64,000 bases of DNA from NCBI RefSeq assembly GCF_006829085.1, contig NZ_BJTC01000016.1, positions 62,001-126,000 on the forward strand, read 5' to 3'. A program made the position numbers and the translations under genes. The notes beneath the pieces were generated by a model that worked only from the letters and a program-made list of their open reading frames with translations, was not told the DNA's origin and did no database searches. Shown here piece by piece: positions 32,326 through 41,640 of the stretch. Positions within the stretch are counted from its first letter, which is position 1; the number at the start of each line of letters is the position of its first letter. This stretch comes from Chryseobacterium sp. ON_d1 (GTDB lineage: Bacteria; Bacteroidota; Bacteroidia; Flavobacteriales; Weeksellaceae).

Positions 32326-35300
32326 TATTCCGTTTATCGGTTACGATTACGGAAAGGATTTCAGTTGGGATTTTGATGTGCTGTTTGGACAGTACGGCAA
32401 TCCCATTATCGGAATCAGGATCAAAAACATCGTTGAGCAGTATTCTGCTGATCCGGATAACTACCTAAACTTCCATACGGTACTTAATCAGGTCGTGTCG
32501 ATCATAGGAGAGGGAAGGATCATTCAAAAACTGGATATATTCACGAAGAAGAAATACACCGCCGAGCCATCACCTCAATTCCTGCAGCAAAAATATTCAG
32601 AGCATTTTGACGGAAGATTGTTTAAAACTATTGAGACTGTTTTGCTCTTTACCGACATCGTGGATGACAAGCTGAAAAAGAAAAGCAAGCATTACAGCTT
32701 TTCCGAAAAGGGTTTTAAGGAGCTTCGTGATAAGTCCCAGAAGGTGTTTATGTTGTTGAATCAGAGTGGCTGCGAACCGGAATTTCTCTTTGAGAAAGAT
32801 TTTGAATTTTACATCTCAGGCGTTTTGTCAATGCAGTTTTCAGAAGTGCCGTTATTTGACAATATCAAAAGTACCAGTGAATATCTAAAAGTTGGCAATC
32901 GGTATGTCAAGAGTATCGCCTATGTCGATGTCGAAAATATCGATCTGCCCTCAGAAATAGAACCCTATTCAATACTTGGCGGAAATGGAGCCGCTTCGGA
33001 AACAGCGGTTGATAATTTTACCTTCATCAATGAATTGGAAGATTATGAAACCATTGTTTACAACCAGGTCATTACCATTCCACTGCAAGCGCAACAGCAA
33101 CGAGAACTGGACAAGAAAAAGAAAAAGCACGAAGGTGCCGCCAACAATTCGCCCTCCAATGCTATTATCGCAGAAGAGATCCAAAACCTGCTGCATAATA
33201 TTGCTATTGATGGCCAGCTGGTGGTCAATGCCCATTTTTCGCTGCTGTTTTCAGCAAACGCGCTGGAAGAAATGGAAGAGGTCCAGTCCATGATTGAGAA
33301 CAAGCTGTTTACTAAAGGGATTATCGTTTCCAGGAATGCATACAATCAATTGGAACTATTCCGGGCAGCCATTCCGGGCAATGCAACGGAACTCAGGGAG
33401 TACGATCTATTTATGACGACAAGCGAAGCGGCCTTGTGTTTTTTTTTTAAAGAAAGCTATCCCGTGAATGAAGAATCCAATTTCTATCTGAGATTCACAG
33501 ACCGGCAGGGAGTACCACTAAAAGTTGACCCCGCTGACCTGCCGATGAAAACCGGACGAATCAATAACCGTAACAAATTTGTTTTAGGTCCCTCTGGTTC
33601 CGGAAAGTCGTTCCTGATGAACAATATTATTGAGCAGTATCTTACTTACAATTATGATGTAGTCATTGTTGATACGGGAGATTCTTATTCGGGAACCTGT
33701 AAATATAAAGGCGGAAGATATATTCAATATACCGAAGAAAAACCGATTACGATGAATCCTTTTCTGATGGACAAAAAAGAGTTCAATATTGAGAAAATTG
33801 AGTTTCTGACCAACCTGATCTTCCTGATCTGGCAGGGACCGGATGCAATGGTGTCCTCCGCGCAGAAATCAATCCTTGATAATGTGTTGATGTCCTATTA
33901 CCATCAGTATTTCAATTCAGGAACCAATTGGTTTGAAAGTAAAACATCAGAAGAATTGGTCTTGTACCTGGCAAAGTATAATATTCACGAAGAAGATATC
34001 ATTACTGCTAAATCAGCGACAGGTGGTCGTTCTGAAACCAGCTATTACGATATTCTTGGGATATCATTTGATGCATCTGCAGATCAGATTAAAGAGACAG
34101 GAAGAAAATTGTTGAAATCTTACCATCCAGATAAAAATCTGAATAATCCAGACTACGACAGCGAAATGTTTTACAGAGTGTATGAAGCATATGAAACCCT
34201 TAGTGATGAGCAGCGGAGAAAGATATACAATGAAACGCAGCTGATTCTTATTAAATCAAAAGATATCGTAGAGCGTCCGGAATCTGTAGCAAACTGGGAT
34301 CAAAACTTCCGAAAAGCCATTATTAAAAAGATTAAGGAACTCGAACAAAAACTTGAAATCAAAGAGCTTTCGTTCAACGGATTTTATGATTACTGCGAAA
34401 AATTTCTGCCTCTTTATCTCAACAACAAGAAGCATAGCATCACGGAAAAAGAGTTTAATCTCAGAACATTTTTGTTTGTGCTAAGGGATTTTTATAAAGG
34501 CGGTAGATATGGAACGACTTTGAACGAGTCTGCCGACAATACACTGTTCGATGAATCCTTCATTGTCTTCGAGATCGACAATGTAAAGGATAATCCAAAG
34601 CTCTTTCCGATTGTGACACTCATCATTATGGACACGTTCATTCAGAAAATGCGTCTGAGAAAAGACCAAAGAAAGGCCCTCATCATTGAGGAAGCCTGGA
34701 AAGCGATTGCGAGTAAGCTGATGGGAGGTTACATTTTGTACCTGTATAAAACGGTCCGTAAGTTTTGGGGCGAGGCGGTGGTCGTGACACAGGAACTGGA
34801 TGACATCATTGGAAATGCTGTGGTGAAGGATTCTATCATCAACAATTCCGACACCTTCATCCTGTTAGACCAGACCAAGTTCAAAGATAATTTTGACCGG
34901 ATTGCGTCTCTTTTATCACTGAACAAAGTAGAGCAAAACAAGATCTTCACGATCAATAATCTCAACAATAAATCCGGACGAAGCAGATTCAAGGAATTCT
35001 ATCTGAAGAGAGGTTCCAAGGGTGAAGTCTATGGAAATGAGGTCTCCCTTGAACAATACCTGACCTATACCACTGAAAAGCCTGAGAAATCAGCCGTTGA
35101 GTACTATGTTCAAAAGTACGGCAATTATGACGAGGCTTTGATAAAAATCGTATCGGACCTAAAAGCTTTTGGTGATAGTCTTGAAAACCTGGTGTCTTTG
35201 GTAAATCTCTGCAGGCATCCTCTGGATCAGAAGGTCGTTTCCTACTACCAAAAGATGAAGAACAATCATCCCGGGAAAAATATCTTCAAGGTTATCGCCC

Positions 35301-35374
35301 AGGAACTGGAAGAACGAAACATCAATTTCCCTGAATTAATTAATAAAAATGAATATCAGTATGAAAAAGCTTAG
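32297..35374 (+). CDS. traG: TraG (VirB4-type conjugation ATPase) with inserted J-domain
   Basis: This 1025-residue ATPase has Walker A G-P-S-G-S-G-K-S at 431-438 and Walker B-like L-I-I-E-E-A-W near 795-801. TraG relatives are usually near 800-850 residues; the excess lies between the two motifs. There, residues about 582-646 form a J-domain: S-Y-Y-D-I-L-G-I, a hydrophobic helix, H-P-D at 610-612, Y-E-A-Y-E-T-L-S-D and R-R-K-I-Y-N. J-domains stimulate DnaK/Hsp70. The reading frame is open across both junctions, so this is a true domain insertion and not a frameshift. VirB4 ATPases power assembly of the transfer channel. Confidence 0.9.
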   Translation: MATAKKHPFDIPFIGYDYGKDFSWDFDVLFGQYGNPIIGIRIKNIVEQYSADPDNYLNFHTVLNQVVSIIGEGRIIQKLDIFTKKKYTAEPSPQFLQQKYSEHFDGRLFKTIETVLLFTDIVDDKLKKKSKHYSFSEKGFKELRDKSQKVFMLLNQSGCEPEFLFEKDFEFYISGVLSMQFSEVPLFDNIKSTSEYLKVGNRYVKSIAYVDVENIDLPSEIEPYSILGGNGAASETAVDNFTFINELEDYETIVYNQVITIPLQAQQQRELDKKKKKHEGAANNSPSNAIIAEEIQNLLHNIAIDGQLVVNAHFSLLFSANALEEMEEVQSMIENKLFTKGIIVSRNAYNQLELFRAAIPGNATELREYDLFMTTSEAALCFFFKESYPVNEESNFYLRFTDRQGVPLKVDPADLPMKTGRINNRNKFVLGPSGSGKSFLMNNIIEQYLTYNYDVVIVDTGDSYSGTCKYKGGRYIQYTEEKPITMNPFLMDKKEFNIEKIEFLTNLIFLIWQGPDAMVSSAQKSILDNVLMSYYHQYFNSGTNWFESKTSEELVLYLAKYNIHEEDIITAKSATGGRSETSYYDILGISFDASADQIKETGRKLLKSYHPDKNLNNPDYDSEMFYRVYEAYETLSDEQRRKIYNETQLILIKSKDIVERPESVANWDQNFRKAIIKKIKELEQKLEIKELSFNGFYDYCEKFLPLYLNNKKHSITEKEFNLRTFLFVLRDFYKGGRYGTTLNESADNTLFDESFIVFEIDNVKDNPKLFPIVTLIIMDTFIQKMRLRKDQRKALIIEEAWKAIASKLMGGYILYLYKTVRKFWGEAVVVTQELDDIIGNAVVKDSIINNSDTFILLDQTKFKDNFDRIASLLSLNKVEQNKIFTINNLNNKSGRSRFKEFYLKRGSKGEVYGNEVSLEQYLTYTTEKPEKSAVEYYVQKYGNYDEALIKIVSDLKAFGDSLENLVSLVNLCRHPLDQKVVSYYQKMKNNHPGKNIFKVIAQELEERNINFPELINKNEYQYEKA

Positions 35375-36014
35375 CCTGTTATTTTTAGGATTCTGCGGAC
35401 TGCTATCTGCTCAGAATACCTACATCGACCCGACAGTAACCGCTGCGATGATCCTCTATTCGGAAAATCTGAAAGCTAAACAGAACGAGGTTATTGATGA
35501 AACGTCCAAACTGAAGGATGCGCAGACTTGGGTGGGAACCCAGATGGTCGCTGCCAATGATATTCAAAATAAGATATTGAAAGGATTGAAGGAGGTTTCG
35601 GGAACCTTACAGAATGGAATCCAGGTACAGGAGATCTATTCCGAACTGAATAAGTGCTACATGTATTCCTCACAGGTGGTGCAGCTGGCATCACAGCATC
35701 CGCATTATGCGATTTTCGGTACTAGGGCTTCGCAGAAAATGTATGAGCAAAGCCTGAAGATCGTGACGGATGTTACGGATATCCTGACATCTGGAGAATT
35801 AAACCTGGCAACAGCAGGAGATCGTTACAAGATCCTGCATAACATTTCGGGAAATGTGAAAAACCTCAAGCTCTGGCTTCTGGCCATCAAGCTGAGACTG
35901 GAGAAAGCCAACAGGCTGGGATTCTGGAATTCCATCAATCCTTTTGCAGGGTACATTAATACCGATAAGGCCATTGTGAATGACATTATGAACCGCTATA
36001 AAAGAAATTTTTAA
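35349..36014 (+). CDS. TraI-like periplasmic transfer protein 1
   Basis: This 221-residue protein has a signal peptide (about residues 1-21, ending L-L-S-A-Q) and is otherwise helical with coiled-coil character. The C-terminus reads D-K-A-I-V-N-D-I-M-N-R-Y-K-R-N-F. The next three proteins end in the same way. It overlaps the end of traG by 26 bp. Position and helical nature match TraI/VirB5-like components. It is a paralogue of the protein at 36714. Confidence 0.7.
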   Translation: MNISMKKLSLLFLGFCGLLSAQNTYIDPTVTAAMILYSENLKAKQNEVIDETSKLKDAQTWVGTQMVAANDIQNKILKGLKEVSGTLQNGIQVQEIYSELNKCYMYSSQVVQLASQHPHYAIFGTRASQKMYEQSLKIVTDVTDILTSGELNLATAGDRYKILHNISGNVKNLKLWLLAIKLRLEKANRLGFWNSINPFAGYINTDKAIVNDIMNRYKRNF

Positions 36015-36024
36015 ATCAAAAGTG

Positions 36025-36711
36025 ATGAAAAAGAAACTGATCACTTTTCTCTTCGTTGTGGCAGCCTATTTCCTGCTGACTTCATCCGGCGGTAGTTCTA
36101 CACCGGCCTGGCAACAGGAAAATGTTTCATTCCCGATGATGGATATTGAGATCAATGCTACCATGAAAGAACACGACCGGCAAAAAGAGATGCGGCAAAA
36201 GCAAACGCTCAATGCCTCTGTGGAAACGGCCAACCAATCCCAATGGAAGAATTTCAAAGACAAGGTGACCAAGATCCAGGACAGGCTGCGTATTGTATCA
36301 TTTGCAATCCAGGCAATACCCGCCGGCATAGCAATGAGCAGGGAAATCACCAAGATTACGGATAATCAAACTGCAATTATCAACGAAATTAACACGGCGC
36401 CTTATTCCATCATTGCTGTTCTTCCGGCACAAGTACAGTTTGTGGATGACCTGCAAATGACCTTACGGCTACTAACCGGAATTATTTTGTCTTACGGTGC
36501 AATCAACCAGATGGAACAATCGGAACGCAAGGTATTACTGGATTATGCATTGCGCGAGGTTAAGTCGCTCAGTAGAAATTCAACCCATATGCTTCTAAAA
36601 ATACGGGATATCAAAGCCAAGGTACTGCGGAACAAACGAGCCTTCCAGTATTATGTCAACAGGGACCGCCAGGTGGTGGAAAACATTATGAATCACATTA
36701 AATCCTTTTAG
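36025..36711 (+). CDS. TraI-like periplasmic transfer protein 2
   Basis: This 228-residue protein starts at ATG 36025 (a GTG lies one codon upstream). It has a hydrophobic N-terminal segment (about 5-20), a long helical region and a weak membrane-like stretch near 145-165. The ending R-Q-V-V-E-N-I-M-N-H-I-K-S-F carries the C-terminal motif shared with its neighbours. It is probably an envelope component of the mating channel; the family is not otherwise recognised. Confidence 0.6.
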   Translation: MKKKLITFLFVVAAYFLLTSSGGSSTPAWQQENVSFPMMDIEINATMKEHDRQKEMRQKQTLNASVETANQSQWKNFKDKVTKIQDRLRIVSFAIQAIPAGIAMSREITKITDNQTAIINEINTAPYSIIAVLPAQVQFVDDLQMTLRLLTGIILSYGAINQMEQSERKVLLDYALREVKSLSRNSTHMLLKIRDIKAKVLRNKRAFQYYVNRDRQVVENIMNHIKSF

Positions 36712-36713
36712 CG

Positions 36714-37379
36714 ATGAAGAAAATAATAATCTTTGGAACATTCCTATTTGGTGTAACTCCTGCTACAAGCCAGCAGATCGTAATCAACGATAAACTGCTC
36801 TCACAGATCACGGTCAATCACGGGGTACGTCTGGCCAGCGAGCAGGCATTCCTGGATTCTTACAAAAAGCAGAAAGAACTTTACGACGAGATCAACAATA
36901 AAACAATGCAGGTGATCGCCATTCAGGAGTATATCTACCAGCAGCTGAAGAATGTCAATTCCGCACTTAGCCAAAGCAAAAAGCTGATCTATCTGTATCA
37001 ATATCTGGGAAAGATCGTCAGCAATTCTAACAAGATGCTGGATCTTTCTGTGCAGCATCCTGAATACGCCTCCCTGGTCTCCAAATATTATGTTGAAATC
37101 GGAAAACAGGTCATAAAGCTCCAGCAGGAGGTTACGCAGGATATTCTGAAAGAGGATAATGATTTCCTGATGGATGCCATGGATCGCGAAATGCTGATCG
37201 AAAAAGTTTTTACTTGGGTGAGGAATATTCACGGCAACATCCTCTACATTATTATGAGACTTGAAAACGCCAAAAAGATCCCATACCTGTACCAGGTTCC
37301 GATCCTCAGGAATTATATCAATATCGACAGAGCTATTGTCGGAGATATCATCACCAAATATAAATACATCTTCAATTAA
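36714..37379 (+). CDS. TraI-like periplasmic transfer protein 3
   Basis: This 221-residue protein has a signal peptide and helices like those of the protein at 35349, including shared stretches such as Y-S/Y-Q near the middle, Q-H-P-x-Y-A and I-L-R/I-x-N/L-E-x-A. The ending is R-A-I-V-G-D-I-I-T-K-Y-K-Y-I-F. It starts 2 bp after the previous stop, so expression is tightly coupled. Confidence 0.7.
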   Translation: MKKIIIFGTFLFGVTPATSQQIVINDKLLSQITVNHGVRLASEQAFLDSYKKQKELYDEINNKTMQVIAIQEYIYQQLKNVNSALSQSKKLIYLYQYLGKIVSNSNKMLDLSVQHPEYASLVSKYYVEIGKQVIKLQQEVTQDILKEDNDFLMDAMDREMLIEKVFTWVRNIHGNILYIIMRLENAKKIPYLYQVPILRNYINIDRAIVGDIITKYKYIFN

Positions 37380-37384
37380 GAATT

Positions 37385-38215
37385 ATGGAAATAGTATTGA
37401 AAAAAGGGACATTTTTGGTTTTTCTATGTGTCGCTATTTTGGCATCAGCACAAATAAGTGTCAAAAGACTGAATGATCCAGCAATTGTTGCCCAACATAA
37501 ACGTATGACCTTTGAGAGCTGGGGAGACTGGCGGCCATACCCCAAATATTTCCTGGGTATCCAGACCAATTTTGCCTATGCAACGGTTTGGGGAATGTGG
37601 GCACCCAAGATCAACAGGGACTATAAGGACGGTGACGATATCCGTCCATTAAAATCTACAGGAGAACAAAATCTGCGGTTCGCACAGCTGAAATTCCAGG
37701 AAGAGGAAGTTAAGAAGATCAAGGCTGCATCCGATACGATCTATAAAAGAAGCGTGCAGGACCTTGCACACTGGACTTCTGCTACAGTCGATGCGGACCC
37801 GCTATGGTTACTGTACTACAAACGAATGCTCAAACCGATAACGGAATTTCCGGACAACCCACAGAATTTTATGGAATGGCGACTGAAAGACCAGCAGACC
37901 TTCGAAACGCTTAATAGTACGGGAACATTAAAACGGCTTCAGGAAGAACTTGATCTTATAAAAGAGAAATACACATGGTCCCGGACGATGGATATGCCGA
38001 GAGGAAAACGCTTCATTATGTTCCACGAAACGCTGATCCGTTGGCGGATATTTGTGCAGGAACTGAGAAGGTACAATAACCGAACGACATTGCTTCTGGA
38101 TTATAGGAGTATCCTGAACAGCCATTTGCCAACTGCATTGCCTACACAATGGACACCTACCTCAGACAAAGGAATTGTTCAAAACGTGATGCAGCAATAT
38201 AAACACAAATATTAG
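37385..38215 (+). CDS. Periplasmic transfer protein of unknown family
   Basis: This 276-residue protein has a signal peptide (about 1-21) and a mature part rich in Trp and aromatic residues (E-S-W-G-D-W-R-P-Y-P-K-Y-F). It ends D-K-G-I-V-Q-N-V-M-Q-Q-Y-K-H-K-Y, the same C-terminal motif as the three TraI-like proteins. It precedes traJ by 2 bp. No enzyme motif is visible. Confidence 0.6.
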   Translation: MEIVLKKGTFLVFLCVAILASAQISVKRLNDPAIVAQHKRMTFESWGDWRPYPKYFLGIQTNFAYATVWGMWAPKINRDYKDGDDIRPLKSTGEQNLRFAQLKFQEEEVKKIKAASDTIYKRSVQDLAHWTSATVDADPLWLLYYKRMLKPITEFPDNPQNFMEWRLKDQQTFETLNSTGTLKRLQEELDLIKEKYTWSRTMDMPRGKRFIMFHETLIRWRIFVQELRRYNNRTTLLLDYRSILNSHLPTALPTQWTPTSDKGIVQNVMQQYKHKY

Positions 38216-38217
38216 AG

Positions 38218-39462
38218 ATGAATAAAAAACTAACGCTTTGCCTTTTGGCAATATTACTACCGGTGATCACCCTTGCACAAACCGATGGCGATTACAGCAA
38301 TCTGCTTCAGTTTCTGAAGGGTGATGGCGCTTTTGAAAAGTGGTTTATGGAGGTCTTTACCAAGCTGGACACCAGTATTCAGGACAGTGCTCAAGGTTCC
38401 GCATTGGTCGGAAGGGCGATCGGAGGATTGGGTGCATTGATGTACCTCGGTTATATGGGCTGGCAGATGGCTGCCGGAGACAGGGAATGGGAAATTACCC
38501 CGATGCTTAAGCCGATTTTGATTGGCTTTACTTTGGTGTATTGGACGGGGTTTGTCAATCTTATACAGGCACCCTTTGAAGCTATTGCGGAACCCGGCAT
38601 TGCGATTTTCAGCGATATAGAATCTGAGGTCAATGATCTGCGGGTTCAGCGATTCAAAAAACAACAGCAATTGTTGGATGCCGTCATTAAGCTTAATGCG
38701 GAGGAAGATGCGAAGCAGGAAGTGATTAACAATACTTCAAAAGATGCAGATGATTCGTGGTTTGATATCAGCGACGGGATCGACAAGCTGCTACAACCTA
38801 TCAAGGAATGGCAGATCAGGATGCAGTTCCAAATGCAGAAAATGGTTGCTGAAGTGATCGAGTTTGTCTGTCTTTCCATTCTGAGGATTTGTGTTTACCT
38901 GATATTTTTTATCCAGAAAATATGGGCATACATTCTAATCATTTTAGGTCCGATTGCTATTGGAATGGCCCTTGTGCCGGGATTTGAAAACTCGCTTTAC
39001 AGCTGGGTATCCAAGTTCATCAATATTAATCTGTACACATTTGTCGCTTATACTGTCATCAACATTGGACAACAGCTTATCGCCTCAGGCTACACGATGG
39101 AAATCGAACGGTATGATACCTTACTGACCAACGGAACTGTTACCAACCTTGATGCCTTAATGGTCTATGTCAGTAATTCTGGAATGATCTATAATGGACT
39201 TTTTACCTGTGTTGCATATATAGTAACCGGTATTGGTGTTCTGATGACTCCAACAATAGCAGACAGTATTGTTTCAGCAGGCGGGGCCGGTGCTATGACG
39301 AAAATGAAACAAGCCGCCGGAAAAGTGGCAAGCAGTGCGAAAACAGCCGTACTGACTGTGAAAACAGGCGGAGCTGCTGCAGTGGCGTCAGCTGCCAAAG
39401 CAGCCGCAGCAGGTTCCGCTTCAGGTAGGGTTAACAGTGCAATGAATAACAAAAAGAAATAA
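38218..39462 (+). CDS. traJ: TraJ, VirB6-like inner-membrane channel protein
   Basis: This 414-residue protein has a signal-like start and a set of membrane helices (about 65-85, 98-115, 220-260 and 285-345). A C-terminal tail rich in Ala, Gly and Lys follows. The layout matches TraJ of Bacteroidetes elements, the polytopic VirB6-like subunit. It is followed by traK 3 bp later. Confidence 0.8.
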   Translation: MNKKLTLCLLAILLPVITLAQTDGDYSNLLQFLKGDGAFEKWFMEVFTKLDTSIQDSAQGSALVGRAIGGLGALMYLGYMGWQMAAGDREWEITPMLKPILIGFTLVYWTGFVNLIQAPFEAIAEPGIAIFSDIESEVNDLRVQRFKKQQQLLDAVIKLNAEEDAKQEVINNTSKDADDSWFDISDGIDKLLQPIKEWQIRMQFQMQKMVAEVIEFVCLSILRICVYLIFFIQKIWAYILIILGPIAIGMALVPGFENSLYSWVSKFININLYTFVAYTVINIGQQLIASGYTMEIERYDTLLTNGTVTNLDALMVYVSNSGMIYNGLFTCVAYIVTGIGVLMTPTIADSIVSAGGAGAMTKMKQAAGKVASSAKTAVLTVKTGGAAAVASAAKAAAAGSASGRVNSAMNNKKK

Positions 39463-39465
39463 AAT

Positions 39466-40080
39466 ATGCTGATAAAAAATATAGAACAGCGAATCAGAAT
39501 CAATAAGATCGTTTCTCTATCTGCCATTGGTTTTGCCGTATTCATCATTATTGCCGGATTTTTCTTTTCCTATCGGATAATCCAGGATTCTCGAAGATCC
39601 ATTTACATTCTCGATAATGGCGTTCCGGTGTTGGCTAAGCAGACTGATGTCCTGTTGAACCGCCCGGTAGAATACAAAGCCCAGATTGAACTGTTTCACC
39701 GCCTTTTTTTCACACTGGCTCCGGACGATGCTTATATCAAGGAGAATATTCAGAAGTCACTCTATCTGATTGACGACAGCGGGAAAAAGGAATACACCAA
39801 TCTCCGGGAAAAAGGATTTTATAACCAGATCGTTGCTTCCAGCTCAATGGTCAGCATCCATGCTGATTCAATCACGCTCAATATGGATGGAAATAAATTT
39901 CAATTCTTCGGAAAGCAGATGATCACGAGGAAATCATCGGTCCTCACCCGAAAGCTGATTACTGAAGGATTCTTCGAGGACATTATCCGAAGCACCAATA
40001 ATTCACATGGTGTGCTGTTGAAGAACTGGCGCATCATCGATAACGAGGAACTTTCCAATCAAACCAAAAATTCGTATTAA
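39466..40080 (+). CDS. traK: TraK, VirB8-like
   Basis: This 204-residue protein has a short cytoplasmic N-terminus with I-E-Q-R-I-R, one membrane helix (about 17-38) and a periplasmic domain containing R-P-V-E-Y-K-A-Q-I-E-L-F-H-R-L-F-F. That block is characteristic of TraK of Bacteroidetes transfer systems, a VirB8-type assembly factor. It is tightly packed between traJ and the next gene. Confidence 0.9.
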   Translation: MLIKNIEQRIRINKIVSLSAIGFAVFIIIAGFFFSYRIIQDSRRSIYILDNGVPVLAKQTDVLLNRPVEYKAQIELFHRLFFTLAPDDAYIKENIQKSLYLIDDSGKKEYTNLREKGFYNQIVASSSMVSIHADSITLNMDGNKFQFFGKQMITRKSSVLTRKLITEGFFEDIIRSTNNSHGVLLKNWRIIDNEELSNQTKNSY

Positions 40081-40081
40081 G

Positions 40082-40435
40082 ATGAATGCTTTTATAAAAC
40101 AAACCGGCAAAAAGTGGTTGGACCGTGTGGCAAAAAATCCGAAAAGGTTCTTTACCTATTCTATGATCTTTCTTTCGGTCTCATTTATCGGATCGCTGAT
40201 ACAGGGAATCTTTTTTCCTTCCCAAAAGTCCTTTACCATTAAACCGCCTGTTCTTTATTCCAATAGTGGGATCAGCCAGAATACGGCTTCCGTTCAGGAA
40301 ACGGAAATGGAAAAAATTGTTAATGAGCTAAAGTTGCTTAAAGACAAAAGAGAACGGAATGCTTTACAAAAAGAAGACAGTTTGAGAATAGAGTTTTTGT
40401 TTAACCGATTCCAGCAGTTGAAAAATAGCCGGTAG
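40082..40435 (+). CDS. TraL-position small membrane protein
   Basis: This 117-residue protein has one membrane helix (about 25-45) and a C-terminal coiled coil (E-M-E-K-I-V-N-E-L-K-L-L-K-D-K-R). It sits between TraK and TraM, where TraL is found in CTnDOT-type operons; the match is positional. The stop codon lies inside a 13-bp palindrome, CCGGTAGTACCGG (40429-40441), which could be a weak hairpin between the two genes. Confidence 0.6.
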   Translation: MNAFIKQTGKKWLDRVAKNPKRFFTYSMIFLSVSFIGSLIQGIFFPSQKSFTIKPPVLYSNSGISQNTASVQETEMEKIVNELKLLKDKRERNALQKEDSLRIEFLFNRFQQLKNSR

Positions 40436-40466
40436 TACCGGAGAATGTTATAAAAATTAAAACGCA

Positions 40467-41639
40467 ATGAAGAAAATTAATTTGGCTCTGCCGTTCCTGT
40501 TTCTTTTCGGCTACATCGGTGCCGAGTTTTCGAAAGAGGATAAGCCCAAAGACAAGCCTAAGGAGCTTTCCCTTTCATTGGGAGAAACAAAGGATTCGAT
40601 TATGAATAAGAACGATGCCTACGACGCATTTTTCAAAAAAGATGACAACCGTACGATGCTTGAAGGTCTGGATAAGGAACGGGACAGCCTGTTAAGTTAT
40701 GACGATCAATTATCACTGGCTCAAAAGAGAAAAATTGATTCCCTGAAAGCGGTATCCTCAAGACAGTATCAATACCAGGCTAAAGGAAATTCTTCATCCT
40801 ATTATAATCCAAAGCAGCAAAATGAAGACAAAGACTACAAAAGGTCTTCTGAGATTATCCGGATGCTGAATGAGAAATCATACGGGGATCAGGAAAACAA
40901 TTTCGCCGGGACACCGAAGGAAAAGACACAAAATGTCCAACCTGACCCGGTCAAATATCTGAAGCAACAGATGCTAGTGATGGATTCCCTGGAAAAGGCA
41001 AGAGATCCGGAATACCAAAGCAAACTGGCGGCAGAACAACGGCTCAAAGCCAATAAGGAACAGATGGAAGATTTTCTTAACTCTACCTTTAATGTCAGCA
41101 AATCGGGCATCAACAATGTGTTTAATGCATTTTATAAAGAACAGGAAAACAGTTTTATCAAAGCGGTCATTGATGAGAATAATAAAGGCTTTCTTGGCAG
41201 CCGGATAAGATTCAGACTATTGGAAGAAATTTTTGTGGGCAACCGTAAAATCAGCAAAGGTTCTATTCTCTATGGGCAGATCTCCGGATTCTCCATGCAA
41301 AGGGTTGATCTCAAAATCGTATCGGTGTTCACCCAGGGAGAGATTTTTCCGGTCAACTTATCGATCTATGATGTGGACGGGATGAAAGGGCTATATGTTC
41401 CCCAGAGCGTGTTCCGGGATATGATCCGGGAAATGGGAAGCAATTCGGTTCAGGGTACGCAAATGGATATGGGCGGACAGGGCTTCTTCACCAGCATCGG
41501 TTCCAAATTGTTCACTTCCACTTCAAAATCTATAGCCAATCTGATAAAAACCAATAAAGCCAAACTGAAGTACAATTCCTATGTATTCCTGATCGACGAA
41601 AAACAACTTAAAGAATCACAAAACCAGCAAAATAAATAA
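40467..41639 (+). CDS. traM: TraM, VirB10-like
   Basis: This 390-residue protein has an N-terminal hydrophobic segment (about 5-17), a long hydrophilic linker rich in Lys, Asp and Gln, and a C-terminal beta domain from about 200. The block G-S-R-I-R-F-R-L-L-E-E-I and K-G-S-I-L-Y-G-Q-I-S-G-F-S are characteristic of TraM of Bacteroidetes elements, the VirB10-like core component. It is followed directly by traN. Confidence 0.9.
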   Translation: MKKINLALPFLFLFGYIGAEFSKEDKPKDKPKELSLSLGETKDSIMNKNDAYDAFFKKDDNRTMLEGLDKERDSLLSYDDQLSLAQKRKIDSLKAVSSRQYQYQAKGNSSSYYNPKQQNEDKDYKRSSEIIRMLNEKSYGDQENNFAGTPKEKTQNVQPDPVKYLKQQMLVMDSLEKARDPEYQSKLAAEQRLKANKEQMEDFLNSTFNVSKSGINNVFNAFYKEQENSFIKAVIDENNKGFLGSRIRFRLLEEIFVGNRKISKGSILYGQISGFSMQRVDLKIVSVFTQGEIFPVNLSIYDVDGMKGLYVPQSVFRDMIREMGSNSVQGTQMDMGGQGFFTSIGSKLFTSTSKSIANLIKTNKAKLKYNSYVFLIDEKQLKESQNQQNK

Positions 41640-41640
41640 A

